A program made the translations under genes and the position numbers. 64,000 nucleotides of DNA, taken from assembly GCF_014636315.1 (NCBI RefSeq), contig NZ_BMED01000004.1:310001-374000 (forward strand), written 5' to 3'. Shown here in pieces: positions 47,301-55,463 of this stretch (positions are counted from its first letter, which is position 1; every line of letters begins with the position of its first letter). The stretch is from Parundibacterium terreum (GTDB lineage: Bacteria > Pseudomonadota > Gammaproteobacteria > Burkholderiales > Burkholderiaceae_D). A model generated the notes under the pieces. That model did no database searches. It worked only from the letters and a program-made list of their open reading frames with translations, and was not told where the DNA came from.

Positions 47301-47707
47301 CCGATTACCATCCCAGCCGTCCGTGGTGGTTCACCGGCCGCACCGCCGCCAAGATGGTGAAGGAAGACATCAGCGCCGTGCGTGATACCTATTCCGCTGT
47401 TCTGCTGGGTGGGCGCTTCACCTACGACATTACCGAGCGTATCGATATCGGCGCCAGCAGCAGCGTGCTGTATAGCCCGCAGGGCAGCGCACGCCAGTGG
47501 GCGCAGGGCATGGAAGCAGGCTACCAGGTGCAGACCAATCTATGGGTATCGGCCGGCTATAACTGGAGCGGCTTCTATGACCGCGATCTGACAGCATCCG
47601 ACTATACCCGCCGCGGCGTCTATCTGCGCTTACGCTGGAAGTTTGATGAAGACCTGTTCCGTGGAAAAAATCCAGATGTGAACCGCGCGCTGGATCGTTC
47701 ACTGTGA
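44309..47707 (+). CDS. Outer-membrane beta-barrel-like protein with invasin-like Ig domain
   Basis: A 1132-residue protein starting at ATG 44309 behind a strong GGGAGG site, 14 bases inside the end of the giant gene. A long signal peptide (LSLLALALNCAYPQTAALAQ) is followed by a Big-1/invasin-like domain (about residues 90-210: VVELDRDGIPADGQTPVKFT, LLDRTGQPLKG), then a long series of alternating hydrophobic/polar strands (YLLFGDYDTGAGFAQ, YRTAFFLKGVVKGDYLLTAAY, FTYDITERIDIGASSSVLYS) typical of a large barrel. The last strands read RRGVYLRLRWKFDEDLF, close to an outer-membrane insertion signature, plus a short tail. I do not recognise a named family. Coupling to the giant gene suggests an anchor or exporter for it. 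Confidence 0.72.
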   Translation: MSANKRNAHPLRTVSPAKRQLTKLSLLALALNCAYPQTAALAQENAGSASPASTSYNSITGDSRGLNPSSAVLPSGRPEVFRQTIGAADYAANAQVAKIVVELDRDGIPADGQTPVKFTVHLLDRTGQPLKGSSFATIENTGGRIQLSKAGTDELGPGRRDLDKATPGVQLKVQDGVAQFALIAPSEPMDVRVRITAGGEEASGSISFLPELREMVAVGLVEGIINLNNIAGSQLAQTRNSDVFEQEIHNFSRNFSNGKGSYAYRTAFFLKGVVKGDYLLTAAYDSDKQTQDRLMRDIQPDQFYPVYGDSSVKGFDARSVAKLYVRVDKDKNYLLFGDYDTGAGFAQMTGGGSTASLAMRQLGNYSRTVNGIRLHAEESNYVGNVFASKDSLKQVVEEFAGKGVSGPYAVSNNSGISNSEKVELIVRNRNQPSQIISSTPLARFVDYSFEPFSGRILFTQPIPAADANLNPVSVRVTYEVDQGGEQFWLIGADGQLKLGKHVEVGGSYVKDENPLAPYQLSSTNLGIRLADHTLLVLEAARTTSTVNTGTGVNSYVTPALANRVGEVSGNAMRADLHHEGDAWELRAFAAKSDAEFNNPAASFNGGRVEAGAKVSADVSDTVRVYADVLHSADKVADGKRDGAQLGAQLKATDKLTVDVSVRKAREERSASSGDLNTPTPITAPLGSGVGTATGSLVSNGGGGFFGNGSDAINPTTGTSVLSGNSAFPVTGGTILPGSLDSTSVSVGASYKLTDRLTVRGAVENSVEGDKYRRAALGADYQLAERTRLYGRYETNTGLSSLYSLNPDTRSNVLVAGVDTSYMKGGQVFSEYRMRDAVAARDMQAASGIRNMWDIAEGVRASTSAERLTVFAGDGAQATALTGGIDYTANPLWRAAARLEWRRTDSTALSSGSDTYLSTITLARKLDRDWTMLGRNYLLFTDNKDKGDILQDRFQIGAAYRDNDTNLVNALAKYEYLIERDDSIDPRSLRKTHILSAHADYHPSRPWWFTGRTAAKMVKEDISAVRDTYSAVLLGGRFTYDITERIDIGASSSVLYSPQGSARQWAQGMEAGYQVQTNLWVSAGYNWSGFYDRDLTASDYTRRGVYLRLRWKFDEDLFRGKNPDVNRALDRSL

Positions 47708-47763
47708 TGCCGGCACTACTCGCCAGGCAGACAAGCCGTAACCGACCAGAGGCAAAAGAGCTA

Positions 47764-48855
47764 ATGATGAAAGAGACAATGATGAAACTGAAATCCCCCA
47801 TACTCCCGTTCGCGGGTGCTGCGGCCGCTACCACACTGGCAACGCTGGCCGCGCTGGTGCTGATGTCGCATTCCGGCACGGCCGGCGCGCAAACACTGAA
47901 TCCGCAGCAGGACAGGATCAGCGATGAAGCGATTCATGCAGACCACAAAACCTACGAGGCAACCCAGGCCAGGATCAAGGCTCTGAACGATGGCGGCCGC
48001 CGCGTGGCGGACTATCATTTGTCCAAGGCGCAATGCTGGCTGGATGTGTCTTTCCATGAGTACACGCGCAATGACCGCAGTGCCTTCCCGCAAGAAGCGC
48101 TGGATGAATCGGCCAAGCTGATCAAGCTGATGGAAGCCAAGGCCAGTCCGCTGCCTATGGATACGCCGCTGGTGAACAATGCCGAACGCCTGCGCCCGGA
48201 CCTGTGGGCCAAGGCGCTGAAGCTGCAAAGCCATGCCGGCTTCCAGTGCGTGCAGCAGCGGGTTGCCTGCGGCGAAGTGGAACTGGTGCATGCCGGTAAC
48301 GAGAGCAGGCAGCAGGGCTGGCGCCATGCCAAGCCTTATGTGCAGATTGCTGAAGACCAGATCAATGCGGCGGAGATGGAAGCGGATGCCTGCGCACCCA
48401 AGCCAGGGGCTGCAGTTCCAGTGCCGCCGGTAGCGCCTGTTGTTCCTGTTGCCGTTGAGCCCGCCAAGCCGGCGCATCTGCTGGCCAACCTGCTGTTCCA
48501 GCACGACCAGTTTGCCAAGAATAAAATCCTGCCGGCCTCATTGGCGCAACTGGATGAGACACTGGCAAAAGTGAAACGGGAAGGCATACAACTGACCGAG
48601 GTGAAACTGACCGGCTTTGCCGACCGCACCGGCAAGCCTGCCTATAATGCTGCGCTGGCAGAAAAACGTTCGGCAACGGTCAGGTCCTACCTGATCGCGC
48701 AGGGCATTCCATCCAGCATACTGCGGGTGGATTCCAAAGGCGATGCGCAGCAGATAGAACCTTGCCGCGCCGGCTTCAAGGCACTGGCGGAAGAGCTGGC
48801 CTGCCTGACGCCTAACCGTCGCGTGGAAGTGGATTTTAGCTGGGCAGGAAAATAA
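47764..48855 (+). CDS. OmpA family protein
   Basis: A protein of about 363 residues (ATG 47764; 47782 and a GTG at 47704 also fit) with a signal peptide (LATLAALVLMSHSGTAGAQ), a helical domain with several Cys residues (about 90-220), a short Pro/Val linker (VPVPPVAPVVPVAVEPAKP) and a C-terminal OmpA/MotB-like domain (VKLTGFADRTGKPAYNAALA, LAEKRSATVRSYLI, TPNRRVEVDF). The OmpA domain should bind peptidoglycan and could fix the barrel protein to the wall. The gene overlaps or closely follows the barrel gene, and a terminator ends the three-gene unit. Confidence 0.85.
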   Translation: MMKETMMKLKSPILPFAGAAAATTLATLAALVLMSHSGTAGAQTLNPQQDRISDEAIHADHKTYEATQARIKALNDGGRRVADYHLSKAQCWLDVSFHEYTRNDRSAFPQEALDESAKLIKLMEAKASPLPMDTPLVNNAERLRPDLWAKALKLQSHAGFQCVQQRVACGEVELVHAGNESRQQGWRHAKPYVQIAEDQINAAEMEADACAPKPGAAVPVPPVAPVVPVAVEPAKPAHLLANLLFQHDQFAKNKILPASLAQLDETLAKVKREGIQLTEVKLTGFADRTGKPAYNAALAEKRSATVRSYLIAQGIPSSILRVDSKGDAQQIEPCRAGFKALAEELACLTPNRRVEVDFSWAGK

Positions 48856-48870
48856 ATAGTTTTACCTGTA

Positions 48871-48904
48871 AAAAAGCCGCGCCGGGAAATCAGCGCGGCT
48901 TTTT
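48871..48904. terminator. Bidirectional terminator after the surface operon
   Basis: A perfect 12-bp stem (AAAAAGCCGCGC / GCGCGGCTTTTT) with a 10-base loop; T runs on both strands serve the OmpA gene and the convergent methyltransferase gene. Confidence 0.87.
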
Positions 48905-48953
48905 CATTTCTGCCGGAAGATGCTCAGCCGATGTTCAGCCGGCCAGCAGCCGG

Positions 48954-49622
48954 TCAGCTAGTGACTATCGCCATGGAAAACCCGTCATAGCCCTTGCTAC
49001 CCACAGTCTGTAGCGCTGTTGCCGACAGGCGCGAATGCCCGGACATCAGATCGAAGAAGCTGCGCACACCGATCACATTCGGGTCGGTGCTGGCGGCATC
49101 GCTCACTGCGCCGTTACGCACCACGTTGTCGCCGATGATCACCGTGCCCGGCCGCGCCAGTCTGAGCGACCATTCCAGGTACAGCGGATTGCTGGGTTTA
49201 TCCGCATCAATAAAGATGAAGTCAAACGGCGCGATGCCCTGTTGTTCCAACAAGGGCAGGGTATCCACCGCCTTGCCGATGCGGATATCCACCCGCTGCG
49301 CCAGCCCCGCGCGCTGTATATTGCGGCGCGCCACTTCCGCATGCGCCGCGTTTGCTTCCAGCGTCACCACGCGCCCGCCTTCAGGCAGCGCGCGGGCCAG
49401 CCATATCGTGCTGTAGCCGCCCAGAGTGCCAAACTCCAGTATGGTTTTAGCTCCTTGCATCTGCACCAGCAAATGCAGGAACTTGCCCTGGTTGGGCGCG
49501 ACATTGTGCGGCGGCAGGCCGGCGGCATCACTGTCGCGCAGCGCCTGCTCCAGTGCGCTGTCGGTTTCCACCAGGCGCTCGCAAAAATAGGCATCCACGT
49601 CAGTCCAGGTTTGCTGGCTCAT
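48954..49622 (-). CDS. Class I SAM-dependent O-methyltransferase
   Basis: A 222-residue enzyme of the caffeoyl-CoA/catechol O-methyltransferase-like family 3. SAM motif ILEFGTLGGYSTIWLAR, metal/active-site segment DFIFIDADKPSNPLYLEW and VIIGDNVVRNG are present. Acceptor unknown. It is a single gene convergent with the surface operon. Confidence 0.87.
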   Translation of the reverse strand: MSQQTWTDVDAYFCERLVETDSALEQALRDSDAAGLPPHNVAPNQGKFLHLLVQMQGAKTILEFGTLGGYSTIWLARALPEGGRVVTLEANAAHAEVARRNIQRAGLAQRVDIRIGKAVDTLPLLEQQGIAPFDFIFIDADKPSNPLYLEWSLRLARPGTVIIGDNVVRNGAVSDAASTDPNVIGVRSFFDLMSGHSRLSATALQTVGSKGYDGFSMAIVTS

Positions 49623-49663
49623 CCTTTACTCCTCAGCTTGGGGATTTAAAAAACTGTGGGCAT

Positions 49664-49698
49664 AAAAAAATCCTCCTGGAATTGCTTCCGGGAGGATT
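49664..49698 (-). terminator. Intrinsic terminator after rpoH
   Basis: On the minus strand a 12-bp stem with one wobble pair (arms 49669-49680 and 49687-49698, six-base loop) is followed by a run of seven T residues, 53 bases past the rpoH stop. Confidence 0.85.
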
Positions 49699-49750
49699 CT
49701 TGTGTCTGGTTTAAGCAGACGGTATTTTGCAAACGCTTTTGCTAACGCCA

Positions 49751-50650
49751 TCAGGCAAAATTAGCCAAGGCGCCTTTCATTTTCTTCAATGCGGCGCTTT
49801 CGATCTGGCGGATGCGTTCGGCAGAAACACCGTATTCGCTGGCCAGCTCGTGCAGTGTCGCACCTGATCCGTCATCGTTTTTCAACCAGCGCTCTTCCAC
49901 GATACGGCGTGAACGGGCATCCAGTTTGGACAAGGCTGTTTCCAGGCCTTCTGTCTGCAGACGGTCGTAAGCCTGTGCTTCCAGCATACGGGTAGGCTCT
50001 TCCGCTTCCGTTTTCAGGTAAGCGATAGGCGCGAACTTTTCATCATCGTCATCGGTAGGCGCATCCAGGGCCACATCGCGGCCGGACAGACGCATTTCCA
50101 TTTCGATTACTTCTTCGCGCTTGACGTTCAGCTCTTTCGCCAGTGAATCCACTTGCTTTGGAGACATCGCGTCCAGGCCTTCCTTATGGCTGCGCAGATT
50201 GAAAAACAGTTTGCGCTGAGCCTTGGTAGTGGCCACTTTGACCAAACGCCAGTTTTTCAGGATGTACTCATGCATCTCGGCCTTGATCCAGTGCATCGCG
50301 TACGACACCAGGCGTACGCCCTGGTCAGGGTCGAAACGTTTTACCGCTTTCATCAAGCCGATATTGCCTTCTTGAATCAGATCAGCGTGTGGCAGGCCAT
50401 AACCCAGATAACCGCGGGCGATCGAGACGACCAGGCGCAGGTGGGACAAAACCAGCTGCTGCGCAGCGTTCAGGTCATTGTTTTGGCTCAGTTTCTTAGC
50501 CAGATCAATCTCTTGCTCATGGGTCAACATTGGCAGGCGATTCACAGCCGAAATATAGGCGTCGATATTACCTAGCGTGCCGGTAAAACCCAGTGCCAGG
50601 GCTGTACTATCCGAAGATTGCACCACAGGATGTGTTGCTGAATTAGTCAT
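49751..50650 (-). CDS. rpoH: RNA polymerase heat-shock sigma factor (sigma-32)
   Basis: A 299-residue sigma-70-family factor. Region 2 reads DLIQEGNIGLMKAVKRFDPDQG and VRLVSYAMHWIKAEMHEYIL, the RpoH box region is near QRKLFFNLRSHK, and region 4 ends with ELASEYGVSAERIRQIESAA. It directs transcription of chaperone and protease genes. The promoter region holds a perfect CIRCE (50728-50754), so HrcA probably represses it. Confidence 0.96.
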   Translation of the reverse strand: MTNSATHPVVQSSDSTALALGFTGTLGNIDAYISAVNRLPMLTHEQEIDLAKKLSQNNDLNAAQQLVLSHLRLVVSIARGYLGYGLPHADLIQEGNIGLMKAVKRFDPDQGVRLVSYAMHWIKAEMHEYILKNWRLVKVATTKAQRKLFFNLRSHKEGLDAMSPKQVDSLAKELNVKREEVIEMEMRLSGRDVALDAPTDDDDEKFAPIAYLKTEAEEPTRMLEAQAYDRLQTEGLETALSKLDARSRRIVEERWLKNDDGSGATLHELASEYGVSAERIRQIESAALKKMKGALANFA

Positions 50651-51099
50651 TCTTCCTCCTCATTGCCGCCGGTGAAAACAGGCTGATTTAATTATCAACC
50701 AGTAACCGACCATTTCTAAGCTCTATATTAGCACTCTCTCGGTTTGAGTGCTAATACTCCAAATTTATATGCTTAAGGTAAATAGTAGATAGATTTATTG
50801 CTATCAATTTCTTGCAATCAATTTGGATTCACTATAACCCTTAGAGTAGGGAGACAGCCGAAAGTTCAGGCTCTTACATGCAGTTACATCTATATAGATG
50901 CCCTTGCCTGAGCCGGACTTTGGGCCTGAATTCCTACCTGAATTAACACTATATGCGCAAAGCGGTTTGGCTGCTTTGCGCCATATCAATCCCGGTTCGG
51001 TCTTGGCAGTCTTGGAGAAATGGCGGTAGTGATAGGGTGAGGCAAGACGAGAGGTGGCACGGTGCGCTACGCCACCTAACGAGGGAGTTGTCGGATAAT
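50651..51099. other. Intergenic region upstream of rpoH
   Basis: About 450 bases between the rpoH start and the ftsX stop. It holds the CIRCE element and AT-rich sequence near 50760-50830 that should contain the rpoH promoter. At 50951-50986 a long hairpin (ATATGCGCAAAGC / GCTTTGCGC-C-ATAT) may end the ftsX transcript though it lacks a T run. No credible gene is seen. Confidence 0.55.
50728..50754. promoter_or_regulatory. CIRCE element (HrcA operator)
   Basis: TTAGCACTC, nine spacer bases, GAGTGCTAA: a perfect match to the CIRCE consensus, 78 bases upstream of the rpoH start codon. HrcA/CIRCE control of rpoH has been predicted for betaproteobacteria by comparative genomics. Confidence 0.93.
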
Positions 51100-52014
51100 T
51101 TAGTTTGCGCGTGCCAGTTGGCGCCGCACAGAGAGGAATGCTCCGCATAATCCTAATATGGTGCTCACACCCAATAATGCAAGGCTGGGCAGCAAGCCCA
51201 AAGGGATGAGGCGGAATTCAGACGCATACAGCCGGGCAAACTCGGCAATCGCGCCGTTCAGCGGCTGCAGCGACGCCGCGATCATGCCCAGCGCTATGCC
51301 GCCGGCCAGTAAACCCAGCATTGCTCCAGTGTAATAATAGGGACGATGGATAAAGCTATTGGTCGCGCCCAGCAGCTTGGCCACGGTAATTTCTGCCTGA
51401 TGCGAGATCACCTGCAGGCGGGTGGCGTTAAACACCACCACTACTACCACCACCGCCAGCGTCACCGCCAAGAACAGCAATGATAGCTGCAGCACCTGCA
51501 CCAGCGCCGCCAGGCGCTTGATCCAGGCGGAATCCACCTGCACCACGTCCACACCGGCGAGCGTTTTCAATTGCTGGGCCAGCGTATCGACCTTGGCTGC
51601 ATCGGCATTGGACAGCGAGATCACATAAGCATCCGGCAGCGGGTTGCCGCCCAGCGTGGACAAGACTTCCGCCAGGTTGGAGGTTTCTTCTATCGTCGCC
51701 AGAGCCTTGTCCTTGGGCACAAAGTTCACGCGGGCGCTGACATTGGCATCCTTCAGCATCTTTTTCAGCGGTACCGACAGTGCGGTCGCATCGGTGCGCG
51801 GCGTGGCCGGCTGCAGGAAAACGCTGATCTCAGGCTCTATCGACAATTGCGAAGAGATGGGCCTTACGTTTTCTATCAATGTCAGTCCGGCGATAGGCAA
51901 TGCCAGCGCAATCGCTACCACTAGTACATTGAACAGGAAATTGCCGGGGCTCACCCGCAGGTGCGACCATGCGCTCTTCAAGGCAAACAGATGCTGACGG
52001 AACCAGACTGTCAT
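51100..52014 (-). CDS. ftsX: Cell division protein FtsX
   Basis: A 304-residue membrane protein with an N-terminal helix, a periplasmic domain (SIEPEISVFLQP, DAYVISLSNADAAKVDTLAQ) and three C-terminal helices. With FtsE it forms an ABC-type complex at the septum that activates cell-wall hydrolases. It lies 68 bases downstream of ftsE. Confidence 0.93.
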   Translation of the reverse strand: MTVWFRQHLFALKSAWSHLRVSPGNFLFNVLVVAIALALPIAGLTLIENVRPISSQLSIEPEISVFLQPATPRTDATALSVPLKKMLKDANVSARVNFVPKDKALATIEETSNLAEVLSTLGGNPLPDAYVISLSNADAAKVDTLAQQLKTLAGVDVVQVDSAWIKRLAALVQVLQLSLLFLAVTLAVVVVVVVFNATRLQVISHQAEITVAKLLGATNSFIHRPYYYTGAMLGLLAGGIALGMIAASLQPLNGAIAEFARLYASEFRLIPLGLLPSLALLGVSTILGLCGAFLSVRRQLARAN

Positions 52015-52082
52015 TGTTTTTATCCCGGGTTGATCTTGTAATTATTCAGGTGAAAGACGATTTTTGCTGCAAAGCGCGGCAG

Positions 52083-52757
52083 CTATGCAGCCAGCGCAGA
52101 GTGCCAGGAGTCGGTGACACGGCCATTGCTCAGATAGATCACGCGGCTGGCCTTGTCCAGGAACTGCTCGTCATGGCTGGAGATGATGCAGGTCACGCCC
52201 GCACTCTGGAAAGCCTTCAGCGCGCTCAAGACCTTGTTTGCATTGTCGCGGTCCAGGAAGGCGGTAGGCTCGTCAGCCAGGATGATCTGCGGCCGGTTGA
52301 CGATAGCCCTGGCAATGGCCACGCGCTGTTGTTCGCCGCCGGACAAGGATTGCGGTTTGGCATTCGCCTTGTCCGCCAGGCTGACTTTTTCCAGCGCAGC
52401 GCGGGCGCGGGTTTCCGCCTCGGTGCCGGAAGCGCCGGTTACAACCAATGGCAGCATCACATTGGCCAGCACGGTACGGTCCAGCAGTAGTTTTTGTTCT
52501 TGCAGGATCAGGCCCAGTTTGCGGCGCAGGTAGGGCAGGCTGCCTGCCTTCAGTTTGCCTATGTCTTGCCCGTTCACGCTGACGCTGCCGCTGGTGGGCT
52601 TTTCCACACCGGCGATCATCTTCAGCAAGGTGGATTTGCCGGCGCCGGAAGGGCCGGCCAGGAAGATCAGTTCACCGGCCGCGATGGAGAGCGACACATC
52701 GCGCAATGCATACACATCGCGCGAGTATTCCTTGGACACGTTGTTGAATTCGATCAT
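52083..52757 (-). CDS. ftsE: Cell division ATP-binding protein FtsE
   Basis: An ABC ATPase of 224 residues: Walker A GPSGAGKSTLLKM, signature LSGGEQQRVAIARA, Walker B PQIILADEPTA, and the H-loop in CIISSHDE. Partner of FtsX. The short dispersed palindrome lies between it and ftsY. Confidence 0.95.
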   Translation of the reverse strand: MIEFNNVSKEYSRDVYALRDVSLSIAAGELIFLAGPSGAGKSTLLKMIAGVEKPTSGSVSVNGQDIGKLKAGSLPYLRRKLGLILQEQKLLLDRTVLANVMLPLVVTGASGTEAETRARAALEKVSLADKANAKPQSLSGGEQQRVAIARAIVNRPQIILADEPTAFLDRDNANKVLSALKAFQSAGVTCIISSHDEQFLDKASRVIYLSNGRVTDSWHSALAA

Positions 52758-52779
52758 GGATCAGGCAATCACAAAAATA

Positions 52780-52841
52780 AGAGGCTGCTGCAAAACTCCT
52801 CTAGCCAGGCGCAACGCCGCCAGGGGAATTTTTCAATGGCC
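52780..52841. repeat. Dispersed intergenic palindromic element, short copy
   Basis: A 62-base imperfect palindrome filling the gap between ftsE and ftsY. Its left end (AGAGGCTGCTGC...CCAGGCG) matches 23 of 32 bases of one end of the element at 29317-29420, and its right end, inverted (GGCCATTGAAAAATTCCCCT...), matches 28 of 34 bases of the other end. It lacks the ~40-base centre of the long copy. Confidence 0.65.
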
Positions 52842-52842
52842 G

Positions 52843-53940
52843 TTAATTGAGCAGGGCGTCAACGAATTCCTGTGCATTAAAAGGCTGCAAATCTTCGATC
52901 TGCTCGCCTATGCCGATGAAATATACCGGTATCGGACGGGTTTTGGCAATCGCCGCCAGCACGCCGCCCTTGGCGGTGCCGTCCAGCTTGGTGATTACCA
53001 GGCCGGTCAGCCCCAGTGCATCGTCAAAAGCCTTTACCTGTGCCAAAGCATTCTGGCCGGTATTGCCGTCTATGATCAGCAGCACTTCATGCGGTGCGCT
53101 GTCCATGCCCTTGGCGATCACGCGCTTGATCTTCTTCAATTCTTCCATCAGGTGCAATTGCGTAGGCAGGCGGCCTGCGGTATCCACCATCACCACATCG
53201 GTACCGCGCGCCTTGGCCGAGGCCACCGCATCAAATGCCACCGCTGCCGGGTCGCCGGATTCCTGCGAGATCACCGTCACATTATTGCGCTCGCCCCAGA
53301 TGGTCAGTTGCTCGCGTGCCGCTGCGCGGAAGGTGTCGCCCGCAGCCAATACCACAGACTGGTGATGGGTTTGCAGATGCTTGGCCAGCTTGCCTATGGT
53401 CGTGGTCTTGCCCGCGCCGTTGACGCCGGAAATCATCATCACCAGCGGCTGATGGCGGCCCAGTTCCAGCGGTTTTTCCAGCGGCGTCAGCAAATCCAGC
53501 AGCAGGGTTTTCAGCGCAGTCTTGACTTGTTCAGCCTCGGTCAGTTTCTCTTCCTTGACCTTTTTCTTCAGCGCATCCAGCAGGAACTGCGTTGCTTCCA
53601 CACCGGCGTCTGACACCAGCAGTGCCGATTCCAGCTCTTCGTACAGGTCATCATCAATGCGCGCGCCGACAAACAGCGTGGTCAGCGTCGATGAGGTTTT
53701 GGACAAGCCAGCCTTCAGGCGGCTCAGCCAGGAGCGTTTTTGTTCTGCCGGGGCCGGGGCGGGTTCAGAAACCGGTACAGGCGCCGTTTCAGGCGTGGCT
53801 ACCGCCACTGCTGCGGGAGCCGTTTCCTGCGCAGTGCTTACCGCCGGAGCCGCCTGCGGAGCAGGAACAGCGGGAGCCGTTGGAGCAACGGGGGCCGGGC
53901 CGGGTTCTTCTTTGGGTTTTTTCTTGAAAAAGCTAAACAT
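52843..53940 (-). CDS. ftsY: Signal recognition particle receptor FtsY
   Basis: A 365-residue SRP GTPase from ATG 53940 (MFSFFKKKPKEEP, the usual start); the frame is open to 53985. An acidic/Ala-Pro linker (about 10-70) precedes the N domain and the G domain with GVNGAGKTTTIGKLA, DTAGRLPTQ and TKLDGTAKGG. It docks ribosome-SRP complexes at the membrane. Its neighbour on the other strand is rsmD, the classical arrangement. Confidence 0.95.
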   Translation of the reverse strand: MFSFFKKKPKEEPGPAPVAPTAPAVPAPQAAPAVSTAQETAPAAVAVATPETAPVPVSEPAPAPAEQKRSWLSRLKAGLSKTSSTLTTLFVGARIDDDLYEELESALLVSDAGVEATQFLLDALKKKVKEEKLTEAEQVKTALKTLLLDLLTPLEKPLELGRHQPLVMMISGVNGAGKTTTIGKLAKHLQTHHQSVVLAAGDTFRAAAREQLTIWGERNNVTVISQESGDPAAVAFDAVASAKARGTDVVMVDTAGRLPTQLHLMEELKKIKRVIAKGMDSAPHEVLLIIDGNTGQNALAQVKAFDDALGLTGLVITKLDGTAKGGVLAAIAKTRPIPVYFIGIGEQIEDLQPFNAQEFVDALLN

Positions 53941-54142
53941 CGAATAGGGAGGCGATTGCGGTTGGTTGGCAGTTTCAGCCTGCATTCATGCCGGCAAAAA
54001 GCTACAATGCCTAGCATTCTAACAGAGCGCTGTGATCCTCCCTACCAAACGCAGGATTTTGGTAGTAAATTTGCATCATTACAATATCGTCGCTCAATAC
54101 AGATCGCACTAGCGTGCATCGCCCTTATAAAAATACCCACAC

Positions 54143-54796
54143 ATGAACGCAGTAGCAAAAAAACAAAAGCCTCGCCCGCCGCGGCCCACCACCCGCGCGC
54201 CGCAGCAGGTCCGCATCATAGGCGGCGTATGGAAGCGCACGCCGCTGTCCGTGGTCGACGCGGAAGGCTTGCGCCCCACGCCCGACCGCGTGCGCGAAAC
54301 CGTATTCAACTGGCTGGGCCATCTGCTGGACGGCTCCTGGTCGCAATTGTCTTGCCTGGACCTGTTCGCCGGCAGCGGCGCACTGGGCTTTGAAGCCGCC
54401 AGCCGCGGCATGGCCAATGTCACCATGGTGGAATACCACACGCCGGCTTATCGCCAGCTGGATGCGATCAAGCAAAAGCTGAACGCCAGCCAGGTCAGCC
54501 TGGTGCGGGCAGACGCGCTGACGGTGGTGCAGGGCATGGCCGCGCGCGGCCAGCGTTTTGACTTGATTTTCCTCGATCCGCCCTACAATCTGGGTTTGCT
54601 GCCCAAGGTCTTGCCGCTGTGCGCAGACATCCTCAGCGCCAAAGGCCTGCTGTATGTAGAATCGGAGGTGCCGCTGGCTGCAACGGATGCAGAAGATATC
54701 AGCGAAACAACAGCAGCGATGCTGGAAGGCTGGAGTGTGATTCGCGCCGACAAGGCAGGTAGCGTATATTTCCATATACTGCAGCGCAATAATTAG
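54143..54796 (+). CDS. rsmD: 16S rRNA (guanine(966)-N(2))-methyltransferase
   Basis: A 217-residue methyltransferase. It has the RsmD opening RIIGGVWKRTPLSV, LRPTPDRVRETVFNWLG, the SAM motif DLFAGSGALGFEA and the catalytic DPPYN. It modifies G966 of 16S rRNA. Divergent from ftsY and followed by coaD. Confidence 0.95.
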   Translation: MNAVAKKQKPRPPRPTTRAPQQVRIIGGVWKRTPLSVVDAEGLRPTPDRVRETVFNWLGHLLDGSWSQLSCLDLFAGSGALGFEAASRGMANVTMVEYHTPAYRQLDAIKQKLNASQVSLVRADALTVVQGMAARGQRFDLIFLDPPYNLGLLPKVLPLCADILSAKGLLYVESEVPLAATDAEDISETTAAMLEGWSVIRADKAGSVYFHILQRNN

Positions 54797-54894
54797 CCCG
54801 GTGAGCTGCCTGAAATTCAGGCATAATGCCCGAATAAATTGGTGCAACACTGTCATTTGTGGTGCACAACTCAATGAAAACAGAGGGAGAGAAG

Positions 54895-55395
54895 ATGGTC
54901 ACAGCCGTTTATCCGGGAACGTTTGATCCACTGACACGCGGTCATGAGGATCTGGTGCGCCGCGCATCGGGTCTGTTTGACACACTGGTCGTGGGCGTGG
55001 CGGACAGCAAAAACAAGAAGCCCTTCTTTTCCCTGGACGAACGCCTGACCATCGCCAATGAAGTGCTGGGCCACTACCCGAACGTGCGGGTGGAAAGCTT
55101 CTCTGGCCTGCTGAAAGATTTTGTGCGCAAGAACGATGCACGCGTGATCGTGCGCGGCCTGCGCGCGGTATCCGATTTTGAATATGAATTCCAGATGGCA
55201 GGCATGAACCGTTACCTGCTGCCGGATGTAGAAACCCTGTTCCTGACGCCTTCCGACCAGTACCAGTTCATCTCCGGCACCATCGTGCGCGAGATCGCGA
55301 TGCTGGGCGGCGACGTTTCCAAGTTTGTCTTCCCGTCCGTGGACAAATGGCTGCAGCAAAAGGTTGCCGCCGCTGCGGCAGGCCAGGGCCAGTAA
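54895..55395 (+). CDS. coaD: Phosphopantetheine adenylyltransferase
   Basis: A 166-residue nucleotidyltransferase from ATG 54895 (GGGAGAG upstream; an earlier ATG at 54859 adds 12 unlikely residues). Motifs: [35 protein letters not shown] and [11 protein letters not shown]. It makes dephospho-CoA from 4'-phosphopantetheine and ATP. Confidence 0.96.
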   Translation: MVTAVYPGTFDPLTRGHEDLVRRASGLFDTLVVGVADSKNKKPFFSLDERLTIANEVLGHYPNVRVESFSGLLKDFVRKNDARVIVRGLRAVSDFEYEFQMAGMNRYLLPDVETLFLTPSDQYQFISGTIVREIAMLGGDVSKFVFPSVDKWLQQKVAAAAAGQGQ

Positions 55396-55403
55396 TAGTA
55401 AGC

Positions 55404-55421
55404 GCGGGCTGCAAAGCCCGC
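55404..55421. other. Hairpin after coaD
   Basis: A 7-bp stem GCGGGCT-GCAA-AGCCCGC lies 8 bases past coaD. No T run follows directly, so it may only slow transcription into the ferredoxin gene. Confidence 0.4.
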
Positions 55422-55463
55422 AAGCCTGCGCCTGACGGCCGGGATTTTTTAAAGTAAATGTGT

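Noticed and set aside
50804..51148. Minus-strand open frame (114 codons) between ftsX and rpoH
   Set aside because: Overlaps the ftsX end, has no family features and no ribosome site; the region looks regulatory.
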